DNA of 64,000 nt from Candidatus Woesearchaeota archaeon (GTDB taxonomy: Archaea > Nanobdellota > Nanobdellia > Woesearchaeales > GCA-023898365): the NCBI GenBank assembly GCA_023898365.1, contig CP060219.1:1054001-1118000 (forward strand), read 5' to 3'. Shown here piece after piece: positions 23,885 to 35,371 of the stretch. The position numbers were made by a program, and so were the translations under genes. The notes beneath the pieces are model-generated. The model searched no databases, was not told the origin of the DNA, and saw nothing but the letters and a program-made list of their open reading frames with translations. The stretch's first letter is position 1. The number at the start of each line of letters is the position of its first letter.

Positions 23885-24625
23885 CTATGGCGCCCATTTT
23901 CGAAGAAAAGAATGAAGGGATGATTTTTTCTTTGCAAACTGATACGTTCTACAATACTTTTGTAAACGCTCTTCAATATCAGGAACACCATACAATGCTT
24001 CATCACGACGAAAGGCACTTGAGTGGTAGGTGTGCGAATTTCCTGTTGCTTTGAACTTATGTTTCTTGTGAAGCATTTCATGATACATAACAAAATCAAG
24101 CAAGAGCAAGTCAGGTGCGCCTTGAAAAATAGTAGAAATAGTAATGGTGTTCGTATGGAAGTTAAAATCGCCAAGTTTTGTTGTTGAAGCAGAGCCCCAT
24201 TTAAGATTTGGCACCTCCATCATACCACTAAAAAAGCGTTCATTCATCCGATCAAATGATGCTTTTAATTCGTGATCAACAGAAGTTACGTGAATATAAT
24301 CTGAAAGTTTTTGAGTGAACGAATGATACAAATCTGTTTCCATCGTTCTAATGCGAAGTTTGTATGCCTTACTAAATAAATGTTGAAAAAGACCGGTGAC
24401 AATTTCTTCGCTCACACCAATCCAGGTAGGGCTTACGGAAAAAATGATTTCTGAGGACGTATACCGCACATTTGCATTGTAATCAGAAAATTTTGCAGAA
24501 AAACGAACACTTATTGGTCGCACATCGTTTTGTTTAATTGCGTAGCGAGCTTTAACAGCGAAGGAAGTGAGTTGTTCTTTTGCTGCGCGAAGTTCTCTTG
24601 GCGAATAGTGCGTCACGAGCATCAT
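23885..24625 (-). CDS. SprT-like zinc metallopeptidase
   Basis: The protein has 246 residues. The metallopeptidase motif is MYHEMLHKKH in the C-terminal third, followed by a conserved HSSAFRRDE segment, as in SprT/Spartan-like domains. The N-terminal half has no recognised domain. Spartan proteins cleave DNA-protein crosslinks, but the archaeal role is not established. It overlaps the aRF1 stop (ATGA), so it is co-transcribed with aRF1. Confidence 0.75.
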   Translation of the reverse strand: MMLVTHYSPRELRAAKEQLTSFAVKARYAIKQNDVRPISVRFSAKFSDYNANVRYTSSEIIFSVSPTWIGVSEEIVTGLFQHLFSKAYKLRIRTMETDLYHSFTQKLSDYIHVTSVDHELKASFDRMNERFFSGMMEVPNLKWGSASTTKLGDFNFHTNTITISTIFQGAPDLLLLDFVMYHEMLHKKHKFKATGNSHTYHSSAFRRDEALYGVPDIEERLQKYCRTYQFAKKKSSLHSFLRKWAP

Positions 24626-25728
24626 CCTCGATCATAACGCAAGATAGCAACAATGCCACCCATTGATTTGAGTTGGACTCCTTCTCGAGTTTCAGTAGAA
24701 ATAACAGTAACTTCACTTGCAAAAGGTTCCGCGAGACGTTCAAATTCTTCTATGATCTGTTCATCAACACTTTCTGAAAGTATGATAAGTTCTACCGCCC
24801 CTTGCGAAACTGCTTCTTTAACTTGCTCTTTTCCGTAAGAAACAGATCCTGGTTTTGTTGCAAGGAGTTCAAAAAAACGACTCATGACTTTTTTCTCTTT
24901 GAACAGATCCTCGCCAGCCAGCAAATCTTCACTTCGCTCAACAAGTTCTTGCACCCCAAAATCGCCCGTATATGAAAGATCTTTAATACCAATAATCTTT
25001 TTTTTCAAAGGATCAAGAATATAATTGCCTTCAACAAAATCATACTTTGTCGGACCCGGACCGCCAACAATTATTCCTTGGAGTCCTTCAAGTTCGTAAA
25101 AAGACGCCTTCATCATTTCAGCAATTTTTTTGTAAAAATCTTTTGCGGCTAATTCCCTGTTTCTTGCAAAACGAACAGATGATTGTCCTCCTGCTTTAAA
25201 TTTTCCAGGAACCTGCGATTGTGCGTCAGCAAGAGGAATGATTGTTTTTCCTTTAAGCAAAGCGATGTTTCCATCGCGCCGATCCATAACAACAAGACCG
25301 TAGACCTCTTTATCGTCAAGAAGGTCAAGAAGTGGTTCAAGAACAAATTCTTTGTCACAGCGATATAATCGTTGATTTATAGGAAGTGGTGGTTCAATCC
25401 ACCATGATTGATAGTCTTGTTGGCCTTCACGCTCGGCAATGTTTCCTGCAAATGCAGCAAGACCATTGGTCGGTGTTCGCTCAATACTTTTAAGAAGTTG
25501 AATCATTTTTTCAAGCGCAGCAATTACATTATCTCTGGTTGATTTAGATTTGATGTTTGTTGCCGTTCCTTGTTCCTGAGTCATTTGATTGAGCACTTTA
25601 GTAAGTTCGTATCCTGCAGGAACATAAACCGTGACAAGCTCCGTATGTCTGCCTCGATGATTTTTGAGTTCTGCAACAAACTTCTTTAAATGGACACGGT
25701 CCTTTGTTGAGAGTTTAGCTTCAACCAT
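24622..25728 (-). CDS. prf1: Peptide chain release factor aRF1
   Basis: The archaeal class I release factor recognises all three stop codons and hydrolyses peptidyl-tRNA. The 368-residue protein has ATNIKS (NIKS at 58-61) in domain 1, GGQSSVRFAR (GGQ at 180-182) in domain 2, and GGPGPTKYDF near 232 in domain 3. The length is shorter than the usual 400-415, mostly in the last domain. A TATA-like CTTTTTAAAACTC is about 28 nt upstream of the ATG. All core motifs are present. Confidence 0.93.
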   Translation of the reverse strand: MVEAKLSTKDRVHLKKFVAELKNHRGRHTELVTVYVPAGYELTKVLNQMTQEQGTATNIKSKSTRDNVIAALEKMIQLLKSIERTPTNGLAAFAGNIAEREGQQDYQSWWIEPPLPINQRLYRCDKEFVLEPLLDLLDDKEVYGLVVMDRRDGNIALLKGKTIIPLADAQSQVPGKFKAGGQSSVRFARNRELAAKDFYKKIAEMMKASFYELEGLQGIIVGGPGPTKYDFVEGNYILDPLKKKIIGIKDLSYTGDFGVQELVERSEDLLAGEDLFKEKKVMSRFFELLATKPGSVSYGKEQVKEAVSQGAVELIILSESVDEQIIEEFERLAEPFASEVTVISTETREGVQLKSMGGIVAILRYDRG

Positions 25729-25812
25729 ACAGGTCTCAAAATGAGATGAGTTTTAAAAAGATTTACTTCTGCAACATCTAATTACAGAAACAAGAAAGAG
25801 CAAACCACCTGT

Positions 25813-26139
25813 TTATTTCACGATGTGCTCTTTAAGCAAGAGGAGTTTTTTCTCAATATCAGAAGCATCTTTCCCGGAAAGTGTTACCGAACCATAAAAT
25901 CGATGTTGTTCTTTGATTTTTCCATCTACAATAACAAGGTATACTGCGCCTTCTTTGTCTTGACCAATAACTTCATGAGCTATTTGACCATCGCCAAAGT
26001 CGACGATACGCGTATGAAAATCCTGTGGGTGTGATGCTTTAAGAATAGCAATCATCTTATTGACATCTTTTGTCGTTGCTTCTTGAAACGTTAAGTATTC
26101 AAGATCAGATTCGTTCTTCTTTGAAACTGAAATCTTCAT
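25813..26139 (-). CDS. Hypothetical protein (108 aa)
   Basis: From the ATG at 26139 it has 108 residues; the frame extends three codons further. The sequence is of mixed alpha-beta type: a helix (KDVNKMIAIL), strands IAHEVIGQD and VYLVIVDGKIKE, and a C-terminal helix DASDIEKKLLLLKEHI. No family is recognised. It is a single gene with no clear partner. Confidence 0.5.
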   Translation of the reverse strand: MKISVSKKNESDLEYLTFQEATTKDVNKMIAILKASHPQDFHTRIVDFGDGQIAHEVIGQDKEGAVYLVIVDGKIKEQHRFYGSVTLSGKDASDIEKKLLLLKEHIVK

Positions 26140-26203
26140 AACACTCACTGCGTCTTCTTTCGCTTAAAAATGTTTCTACAAAGAATGGTTTTCGTTCTGC
26201 CAC

Positions 26204-27145
26204 TTATGCACCACTTTTTGATTGATATGCTGCACATAATCCAGGGGGAAGAAACCCTTCTGAAACGAGATGGTCGACAGTTTCTGCAAGAGTAGTTACT
26301 GGCTCACTTAATTGAAATTGATGTTCGTAAAATCGTTGCTGTAGTTCAGGAACAGTGTTTGCATCAACATACATGGGAGTTAGCTCGCCTGTTTCTAAGA
26401 GTTCTTTGAAGTAAGCCACATCATCAGCGGATTCGAGCATGAGTGCTGAAACGGGCGTTGCAGCAAGAACACGCGCAATTGATTTATGGTGACCATCAAT
26501 GAGAAGATAGGATTGATCGCGAGTCAGCGTTGCTTGATGAGCAGCATGTAATGAAGCAAACTGTTCTTTACTTTGCGCAACAAGACGTTCATGTGCATGA
26601 GTAACTCGCTCTCGAAGTTGATCAAAACGAGCAAGCTCCGCATCCATTCCTTCTTGAGATAAACAAGTAAAAGCAACAGCATCAATAATGTCTTTATGTC
26701 GTTTGTAGTCTTCCGAATTAACTACTGCTTGTGGAAGGTAGAATGGGCTGAACTGTTGGTCATTCCAAGCACGAGAAAAGTTATCCCAGATCATATCATG
26801 AACGCCAAATTTTCTCATAAAATACAAACGGGACATTTCTCTTGTCGTGGCCAAACCAACTCCTTGAATGTTAAGAGGAGGTGCTCCGTCAACAAGCACA
26901 TACTCATTCGCAAATCGAGTTTGTGCATGAGAAACTCCTTGCAAACTTGTCTCCAAGCTTGCTGCATGTCGCTGAAACGTTTCTCCATGAAACATTTGTT
27001 CCGGATCATTTGCAACAACTATTGCAGGAGGGAGAGATTTTCCTTGAGACAGATCAGTACAATATGCTTCAATCTGATCAACATCGGCGCCATCACCTCG
27101 TCCTGCAACAACAAGCTGATTTGGAGAAAGTATAAGTTCTTTCAT
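26204..27145 (-). CDS. Hypothetical protein with a ParB/sulfiredoxin-like signature
   Basis: The 313-residue protein has KSLPPAIVVA near residue 36 and LLIDGHHKSIAR near 217. These are the two halves expected in ParB/sulfiredoxin-type nucleotide-binding domains, where DGHHR is diagnostic. Here about 170 mostly helical residues lie between them. No HTH or CTP-binding ParB C-terminal domain is seen. ATTTATAAACTT (27165-27177) is 26 nt upstream. It sits next to the rRNA operon, 3' to 3'. A role in DNA partitioning is not implied. Confidence 0.5.
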   Translation of the reverse strand: MKELILSPNQLVVAGRGDGADVDQIEAYCTDLSQGKSLPPAIVVANDPEQMFHGETFQRHAASLETSLQGVSHAQTRFANEYVLVDGAPPLNIQGVGLATTREMSRLYFMRKFGVHDMIWDNFSRAWNDQQFSPFYLPQAVVNSEDYKRHKDIIDAVAFTCLSQEGMDAELARFDQLRERVTHAHERLVAQSKEQFASLHAAHQATLTRDQSYLLIDGHHKSIARVLAATPVSALMLESADDVAYFKELLETGELTPMYVDANTVPELQQRFYEHQFQLSEPVTTLAETVDHLVSEGFLPPGLCAAYQSKSGA

Positions 27146-27290
27146 AGTAATTCACAAGCAGTGTAAGTTTATAAATCTTACTATTTTAACCACTAAGAAG
27201 TGGTATTAAATAAAATTGGTGTGGTAATGAAATAAAAAATAAAGTTCACACTACAACCCACAAAATTCATAAGAAAAAAAAGAAAAAAAT

Positions 27291-27322
27291 GAACCAACGT
27301 AGGACGTTCCTTGACGAATAAC
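27291..27322 (-). other. 3' half of the 23S rRNA processing stem
   Basis: CGTAGGACGTTCCT (27298-27311) is the exact complement of 30258-30271. A further 6 bp (TTATTC) pairs past a short mismatched part, giving a bulge-helix-bulge layout. It is the site where the archaeal splicing endonuclease excises pre-23S. Confidence 0.7.
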
Positions 27323-27335
27323 AGATATAAAAAAA

Positions 27336-30236
27336 GACGAATGAATTAGTAAACGCGTGCTGAATGTCTCGTTGCCTTGACATGTACACACCGTTTCTAT
27401 CAACCCTATGTTCTATAGGCATTCTTGTATCTCTTTTCTAGGAGGGCTTCACGCTTAGATGCTTTCAGCGCTTATCCCCTAATGCGTAGCTGCCCGGCCT
27501 ACCCTGTCGGATAACCGGTAAACCAGTGGCATCGACCTTTCGTTCCTCTCGTACTAAAAAAGCCTTCCTATCAGATACTCCTACACTTCCAGTAGATATC
27601 ATACATACTGCCTCACAGCGTACTGAACCCAGCTCACGATCCCTTTTAATTGGTGAACACCCACACCCTTGGCCGCTTCTGCACGGCCAGGATAGGAAGA
27701 GCCGACATCGATGTAGCAAGCCGCGCCGTCGATACGAGCTCTCGAGCGCGACAACTCTGTTATCCCCGGAGTAACTTTTCGGTCAACACTACCCCCCAAC
27801 AAGGAGAAGTAATGGATCGCTAGACCAATCTTTCGATACTGAAATGGCTCGAGTAACCATCCCAGTTAGGCTTGCTTTTGCTCTTACACTCTAAAACGGA
27901 TTTCTGACCCGTCGGAGCAAACCTTTGGGCGCTGTTGATATCCTTTCAACAGCGTGCCGCCCCAGCCAAACTGTCCACCTATCGCTGTCCCTGCATTGCA
28001 GGTCAAGCATGACAAAGCTAAAAGAGTGGTGTTACATCGGCGTCTACACTTGAACTGGCGTCCAAGCTTAAACAACTCCCACTTACGCTATACAATCAAC
28101 TTCGCCACACAACAACAGGCTACAGTAAAGTTTCACGGGGTCTTCGCTTCCCACTGGAAGTCTCTGGCCTTTGCACCAGAAAAGAGTGTTCGGAGGGTTG
28201 TAGTTAGGGACAGCAGCGATCTCGTTACGCCATTCATGCAGGCCGTCAATCAAACGGCAAGGCGTTTCGCTACCTTAAGAGAGTTATAGTTACTCCCGCC
28301 GTTTACCAGCTCTTAGCTCCCTTGAAAAGGAGTTTAAAGTACTGGCACTGGGCAGACGTCACCAACTATTCACAGCTTTACAGCCTAGCAGTTGGTTATG
28401 TTTTTGTTAAACAGTCGGACCGCCTTAGTTATTGCACCCTGAGATCGCACACATACATGTACAAAACCAGGGACCCCTTCTACCGAAGATACGGGGCTAG
28501 ATTGCCGAATTCCCTTAACTACATTATCCCTTCACACCTGAGGCTTCTCACCTAGGGGCACCTGTGCCGGTTCTGGGTATAGTTTCAAAAGATCTGTATT
28601 TATTCCCTTTTCAAGGCATCCACGCATCAGCTTAACGATACTTGAGTACCGCTGTTCTTCATGTTGCTCAAATTCTCGCCATGACAGCACTCCAATGAGC
28701 TGCAAAAATTAACACAACAGACAAGTTGTGTAAGCCTAGCGCGAACAGTCAGAAATAAACCTTGTGTTGCCACGCATACTTTCGAAGTACCGGAATATTA
28801 ACCGGTTTCCCTTTCCCTCTCCCTCATGCTATGAGGTGGGTTAGGACTAACTAACTCTTGACTGATGGACATTGTCAAGAAACCCTTGCCCTTACGGTGA
28901 CAGAGGTTCTCACTCTGCTCAGTTCCTACTACCGCCAGGATTTTCATTACCAACGGATCCACTAGCACTCCCATGCTAACTTCTCATCCGCCGGTACGCC
29001 TGCCTACCACACAGCTTGCGCTGGTCTTAAGTATCGGTACATGGTTTAGCCCCGTCCATTTTCGGCGCTTGTAATCTAGACAAGTAAGCTGTTACGCACT
29101 TTTTAAAGAATGGCTGCTTCTAAGCCAACCTCCTTGCTGTCTTTGACTACAAACAACCTTCACCCTTTAACACTTAACCATGATTTAGGGACCTTAACTT
29201 AAGTCTGGGTTGTTCCCCTTTCGAGACTCAAGCTTACCCCGAGCCTCCGTCTCCCGGAGTCTACGGCGTTAAGGTATTCGGAGTTGGACAAGAAACCGAA
29301 GCTGTTAAGCCCCTAAATTCCCAATCCGTATCTCTACCCCCTTAACTACCTCATCCGAGGCTTGACTACGGCCAAATTTGGCAGGAACCAGCTATCACCG
29401 GACTCGATTGGCTTTTTACCCCTACTCCCAGGTCACAAGAGCACATGCTCGTAGCACCTCTTCAGACCTCCACGACCTATTACAGCCGCTTCACCTTGCC
29501 CAGGAGTAGATCGTCCGGCTTCGGGTCGCATCCCTGTGACTAATGGCACTTTCATACCACCCCCCTCAGTAAAACTTGCGGGGCTTTGGTTTCCCTATGG
29601 ATACTCTTTAACAGATTATCCTCGCCACAGAAATGCACTCCCTGGCACGTTATTCAAAACGCACGATACACACCCCGAAGGGCGCGTATCCCTCTATAGC
29701 TATGAAGTTTCAAGGTCTTTTCACTCTCGATCAAGAGTTCTTTTCAGCTTTCCCTCACGGTACTCGTACACTATCGGACTCGACGTATATTTAAGATTGG
29801 AAGTTGTTGCCTCCCAGGTTCAGGCCTCATATCCAAGAGACCCTACTCAAGAACAAATCAAAATCCTTTCGCCTTCCTCTACGGGACTCTCACCCTGTTT
29901 CGTGGCCCATTCCAGAGCACTTCAAGTCAGCAAAGTCGGATCAAAAGACTTGCCTTACCACACCACATCTCTACTTACTTACATAAGCAGATTCAGTTTG
30001 TCTTGTGCTGTTTTCAATCGCCCTTACTCACAGCATCTCAATTGATTTCTTTTCCATCAGGTACTAAGACGTTTCAATTCCCTGAGTTCCTGTACCTTTC
30101 GGTACACATTAGTGAAGTCACATTCAGAAATCCTTGGTTCGCAGATTGCTTGCATCTCCCCAAGGCTTATTGCAGCTTGTCACATCCTTCGTCAGATATC
30201 GAGCCAAGCTATCCACTTCATAGCGGAACTGATTTT
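27336..30236 (-). rRNA. 23S ribosomal RNA
   Basis: The sequence on the minus strand matches archaeal 23S throughout, from GTGGATAGCTTGGC at the 5' end (about 30210) to GGTGTGTACATGTCAAGG and CAACGAGACATTCAGC near the 3' end. The length is about 2900 nt, with no large insertion. The ends are estimated from the conserved termini and the flanking processing stems and may be off by 10-20 nt. Open frames on either strand in this interval are shadows. Confidence 0.95.
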
Positions 30237-30247
30237 TATATTTATAG

Positions 30248-30271
30248 TTATTCTTCCAGGAACGTCCTACG
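30248..30271 (-). other. 5' half of the 23S rRNA processing stem
   Basis: AGGAACGTCCTACG (30258-30271) and TTATTC (30248-30253) pair with 27298-27311 and 27316-27321 across the whole 23S gene. Confidence 0.7.
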
Positions 30272-30365
30272 CGGCTCATAAAAATGAACATGATAATCGA
30301 ACATTTCTCCCCAAGACAACAAAGAACATTCTCTGTCGCCCAAAGTAAATAATGAATATGAAAAA

Positions 30366-30474
30366 GTGGACTCGTCGGGACTTTCACGCGGACGTGAGTA
30401 TACTCACAAGCCACTTTTGAACCCGAGGCCCCTGCTGTGCAAGAGCAGTGCTCTACCAGACTGAGCTACGAGCC
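30366..30474 (-). tRNA. tRNA-Ala(TGC) with a 35-nt insertion in the T-loop
   Basis: GGGCTCG pairs with CGAGTCC; discriminator A is at 30366. The anticodon stem is CTGCT/AGCAG around TGC. The T stem TCGGG/CCCGA is intact, but the loop reads TTCAAA, then 35 nt (30380-30414), then T, in place of TTCAAAT. TTCA of the loop pairs with TGAA near the insertion end, with 3-nt bulges AAA and AGT on either side. That is the bulge-helix-bulge substrate of the splicing endonuclease, with cutting between nt 59 and 60. A GTGAG-TATA-CTCAC hairpin lies inside the intron. Mature length is 74 nt, with no CCA encoded. It lies in the usual 16S-23S spacer position. Confidence 0.88.
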
Positions 30475-30496
30475 CACAAGTAAAAAAGGAAAGAGA

Positions 30497-30510
30497 AGCT
30501 GCCAAGAAAA
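30497..30510 (-). other. 3' half of the 16S rRNA processing stem
   Basis: AGCTGCCAAGAAAA pairs perfectly (14 bp) with 32105-32118 upstream of the 16S gene. Confidence 0.65.
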
Positions 30511-30552
30511 ATGAAAATGAATAATACTAAATGTTTCTTTTAAAAAAAAAGA

Positions 30553-32014
<1,462 letters not shown>

Positions 32015-32521
32015 ACTTTTTTAACGATCCTAGTACAATCGCTTTTTAAGAAATTAACGTCACAGATATATGATGATACATGCACATGCATCATCTTTGC
32101 AACCTTTTCTTGGCAGCTTTCCTTCCAGTACTTGAGCGTGAGTCAAGCACATACGTGCTGTGGTATCCAAAGAATGACCCCAACCGGTTTGGTAGAGGAT
32201 AGCTTGCTTCACCAAGGAGGTGATAAAATAAATGTGATTACGGTGTGAGAATCGCGTTCGCTTTAAAAAACTTTTGGATAAGTGACCCTATCAAAAAAGC
32301 AAAGAAGACCAAAAAATCATGTTCCAAGTTTTTGGTTAATCTGATTTTTAATTTCGATCTTTATATATTTTGTGCACAAGAACAATCAGGGCATAGAGCA
32401 ACGTCAAAGAAGAAACAAAAATGAGCACACCATAAACAAACAATTTTTTAAACTCATTCTTATTCGTCACCAATACTGAGAACCAGATACAAAGCTGGAG
32501 GATCTCGGGGAGAAATCGAAA
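32015..32521. other. rRNA leader and promoter region, no gene seen
   Basis: This 507-nt gap holds the 16S leader. The 5' half of the processing stem is at 32105-32118, and hairpins lie at about 32070-32095 and 32140-32158. The sequence TTTATATATTTT near 32361-32372 reads as a TATA on both strands. On the minus strand it could start the rRNA transcript near 32335; on the plus strand it could serve S6e with a long leader. No ORF over 30 codons looks real. Confidence 0.5.
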
Positions 32522-32950
32522 ATGGACGTAAAATTAAACATGGGCGAGCCAAAAAGTGGCAAGACCAAAACACATACCATTGCTGCTGAGAACGTTAAGA
32601 ACGTTCGCGGATTAAAAATTGGCGACAAATTCAAAGGAGAACTTGTTGACCTTCCTGGTTACGAATTTCAAATCACCGGCGGTAGCGACCATTGTGGGTT
32701 TCCAATGAGAAGCGACGTTTCCGGATCAAAAAGAAAAAAACTTCTTCTCTCAAGTGGTGTTGGCATCAGATCAAAACGCAAAGGTCTTCGCCTTCGAAAG
32801 AGCATTGCAGGAAATGAAGTGTTTGAAAACACAGCACAAATCAATGTGAAAGTGCTCAAAATAGGAAAGGAGAACTTGTTTGCAGATCCAAAACCTGAAG
32901 AGCCTGCTCCAGAAGAAAAGAAAGAAGCTACTCCTGAAAAAAAGGAGTAA
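32522..32950 (+). CDS. rps6e: Ribosomal protein S6e
   Basis: This small-subunit protein (142 residues) has LNMGEPKSGKTK near the start, VDLPGYEFQITGGSD-type core and GFPMRSDV, which are diagnostic of S6e. The C-terminal 20 residues are a Glu/Lys/Pro tail that is disordered. GGGGAG lies about 8 nt before the ATG. ArgRS follows after a 32-nt gap. Confidence 0.94.
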   Translation: MDVKLNMGEPKSGKTKTHTIAAENVKNVRGLKIGDKFKGELVDLPGYEFQITGGSDHCGFPMRSDVSGSKRKKLLLSSGVGIRSKRKGLRLRKSIAGNEVFENTAQINVKVLKIGKENLFADPKPEEPAPEEKKEATPEKKE

Positions 32951-32982
32951 CTTTTTAACCTTCTTCTTATTTTATTTTTCTT

Positions 32983-34656
32983 ATGGATTTCGTTAAAGAA
33001 TTGCAACGACTCGTACACGAAGCGTTTGGCGTAGAAGTTAAGATAAGTCGTCCTAAACATCAGAAGTTTGGAGATTATTCTCTTGCAGCATTTGATTTGC
33101 AACGTGCGTTTCCGGGAAAATCAGTGCAAGAAATTGCCGCGCAAGTAAAACAAGTTTTTTCAGGAAATGAGTTGTTCGAACAAGTTGTTGAAGTAGGACC
33201 CTACGTGAATTTCTTTGTCAAAAAAAATCTTCTTGCAAAAGCAGCCTTTGAAGAACCCACTTTTGAAAAAAAAACTGAACGAGTGCTCATAGAATTTTCT
33301 GCCCCGAATGTTGCTAAACCATTCTCATTTAATCACATTCGAACAACACTTATTGGTGCAGCCCTTTGTCGCATATACAGAGAAGTTGGCTACGACGTCA
33401 TCGCATTCAACCACTTAGGTGATTGGGGAACGCAATATGGTAAACTCATTGTCGCATTCCAAAAATGGGGGACAGAAGAGGCGTTGCACGCAGCCGAAGA
33501 CAAAGTTGATTATCTGGTTTCTCTCTACGTAAAATTTCATAAGGAAGCAGAAATTGATACCACACTTGATGAAAAAGCAAGAGAAGCATTTGCAAAACTT
33601 GAACAAGGAGATGCAACATACCTAGCGCAGTGGAAAGAATTTCGTGACTTATCAGTCAAAGAATTTGATCGCGTCTACAAACGTCTGGGCATCGAATTCG
33701 ATCAGTATTTAGGCGAAAGTGATTATAATAAAGACATTCCACCACTTCTTGCAGAACTTGAAAAAAAGAATCTTCTCGTCACCTCTGAAGGAGCTAAAGT
33801 TGTCGAGCTTGAAGGCATGCCACCTTGCATCATTCTCAAAAGCGACGGATCAAGCATTTATGCGACACGAGATATTGCAGCCGCATTGTTTCGCTTCAAT
33901 ACATTTCATTTTCACAAAATGATATATGTTGTTGGTGCGGAACAAAAGCTTCATTTCCAACAATTTTTTGGTGTGATTAAAAAAATGGGATATGATTGGA
34001 TCGATAACGTCCACCATGTCTCGTTTGGCCTTATTAAACTTGCAACCAAAGAAAAAATGTCAACAAGAAAAGGAACGATCATAAAGTTATCTACCATTTT
34101 TGACAAGGCAAAAGAATTAGCAAAACAAATCATAGAAGAAAAAAATGCTGAACTTGCTAAAGAATCGTCACTTGACGAGGTTGCTGAACAGGTAGGTGTT
34201 GGCGCAATCATCTTTAATGATCTAAAAACTGATCGTAACGCAGAAGTTATGTTTGATTGGGATAAACTCTTGAGTTTTGAAGGAGAAACAGGGCCCTACG
34301 TGCAGTACACGCATGCAAGAATAAAGAGCATCCTGAGAAAGTCATCACTTTCTTCTCAAGAAATTGCCGCAGGAGATACATCGCTTCTTACCGAACAAGA
34401 AGAGTTACTTCTCATCAATAAATTAAATGCGTACACGGAAGCACTCATTGAAGTGATTAATCAAGACAAGCCGCATGTCCTTGCACGATACCTTATCGAT
34501 TTGGCGCAAACTGTAAATAATTATTATGCGAAAGTTCGTATTGTGCAAGAAGACAAACAAAGTGAAGCAGCTCGCCTTCGTTTACTCGTAGTTGTAGCAG
34601 ACCGCATCAAAAAAGGACTGTTGTTACTTGGCATCGCAGCGCCGGAGCAAATGTAA
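32983..34656 (+). CDS. argS: Arginyl-tRNA synthetase
   Basis: The 557-residue class I synthetase has an N-terminal Add-1 domain (1-85), then NVAKPFSFNHIRTT, the HIGH-type segment, and FNHLGDWGTQYG, which is the ArgRS mark. KEKMSTRKG is the KMSKS-type loop. A C-terminal DALR anticodon-binding domain ends the protein. The Dph2-like gene starts 1 nt after the stop. Confidence 0.94.
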   Translation: MDFVKELQRLVHEAFGVEVKISRPKHQKFGDYSLAAFDLQRAFPGKSVQEIAAQVKQVFSGNELFEQVVEVGPYVNFFVKKNLLAKAAFEEPTFEKKTERVLIEFSAPNVAKPFSFNHIRTTLIGAALCRIYREVGYDVIAFNHLGDWGTQYGKLIVAFQKWGTEEALHAAEDKVDYLVSLYVKFHKEAEIDTTLDEKAREAFAKLEQGDATYLAQWKEFRDLSVKEFDRVYKRLGIEFDQYLGESDYNKDIPPLLAELEKKNLLVTSEGAKVVELEGMPPCIILKSDGSSIYATRDIAAALFRFNTFHFHKMIYVVGAEQKLHFQQFFGVIKKMGYDWIDNVHHVSFGLIKLATKEKMSTRKGTIIKLSTIFDKAKELAKQIIEEKNAELAKESSLDEVAEQVGVGAIIFNDLKTDRNAEVMFDWDKLLSFEGETGPYVQYTHARIKSILRKSSLSSQEIAAGDTSLLTEQEELLLINKLNAYTEALIEVINQDKPHVLARYLIDLAQTVNNYYAKVRIVQEDKQSEAARLRLLVVVADRIKKGLLLLGIAAPEQM

Positions 34657-34657
34657 A

Positions 34658-35371
34658 ATGAAAATTCTTCACGTACACGCAAAAGCAAACATAACAATCA
34701 CCTTGCCAACAGACTTACTTCGCCTGTTGCCTAAGCGCGTTCTTCTCTTCACCACCATTCAATGTTATCATCAGTTCGAAACAATCAAAGAACAACTCGT
34801 AGCAGCAGGCATTACGCCAATCGTTGCAAAAACCATTCACACACGTCACCCAGGTCAAATTCTTGGATGCAACACACAAAATTTTAGCGAATATATTGCT
34901 GACTCGTTTGATGCCATTCTCTATGTTGGCGACGGATTGTTTCATCCAACGGCGCTGCAAATGAAAAACGAGGTAGATGTGCATGCGTACGACCCCTTTA
35001 CAAACACCATCTCTCTGGTCAAAAGTGAAGACGTGGCAGTAATTCGAAAACAAGAACAAGCAGCAAAGAGCGCTTTTTATTTAGCAGAAAACGTTGGCGT
35101 TCTCGTTTCAACAAAACCAGGCCAGCAATTTCTTCGCCATGCCAAAAAACTTGAAACGCTCTATCCTCAAAAGAAGTTCTACTATCTTCTTGATAACACA
35201 CTTGACATTGGCGGGCTTGAAGACTTCCCATTCATTGAAGTGTTTGTTAACACCGCATGTCCTCGCATTGCGCTTGATGAAAAGGAAAAGTTTCGCAAGC
35301 CCATTGTGAATCTTGAAGATGTTTCAAATGAATTCTTAGAACATCAACTTTCGAGTGCAAAGAACAATTGA
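34658..35371 (+). CDS. Short Dph2-like diphthamide synthase protein
   Basis: The protein has 237 residues, against 320-350 for archaeal Dph2. Dph2 is a non-classical radical-SAM enzyme that makes the first step of diphthamide on EF-2, with one cluster Cys in each of three domains. Here the domain-2 segment GQILGCN and the domain-3 segment VNTACPRIA are present, and the N-terminus starts where domain 2 begins (VLLFTTIQ). The domain-1 segment with CYGAC is absent. Another Cys occurs in TTIQCYH, where homologues have His. The function may have changed or depend on a partner. The chosen ATG follows the ArgRS stop by 1 nt. Confidence 0.75.
   Translation: MKILHVHAKANITITLPTDLLRLLPKRVLLFTTIQCYHQFETIKEQLVAAGITPIVAKTIHTRHPGQILGCNTQNFSEYIADSFDAILYVGDGLFHPTALQMKNEVDVHAYDPFTNTISLVKSEDVAVIRKQEQAAKSAFYLAENVGVLVSTKPGQQFLRHAKKLETLYPQKKFYYLLDNTLDIGGLEDFPFIEVFVNTACPRIALDEKEKFRKPIVNLEDVSNEFLEHQLSSAKNN

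Noticed and set aside
27146..27335. 5S rRNA after 23S
   Set aside because: The stretch contains the promoter of the 26204-27145 gene and the 23S processing stem; nothing resembling 5S is seen.
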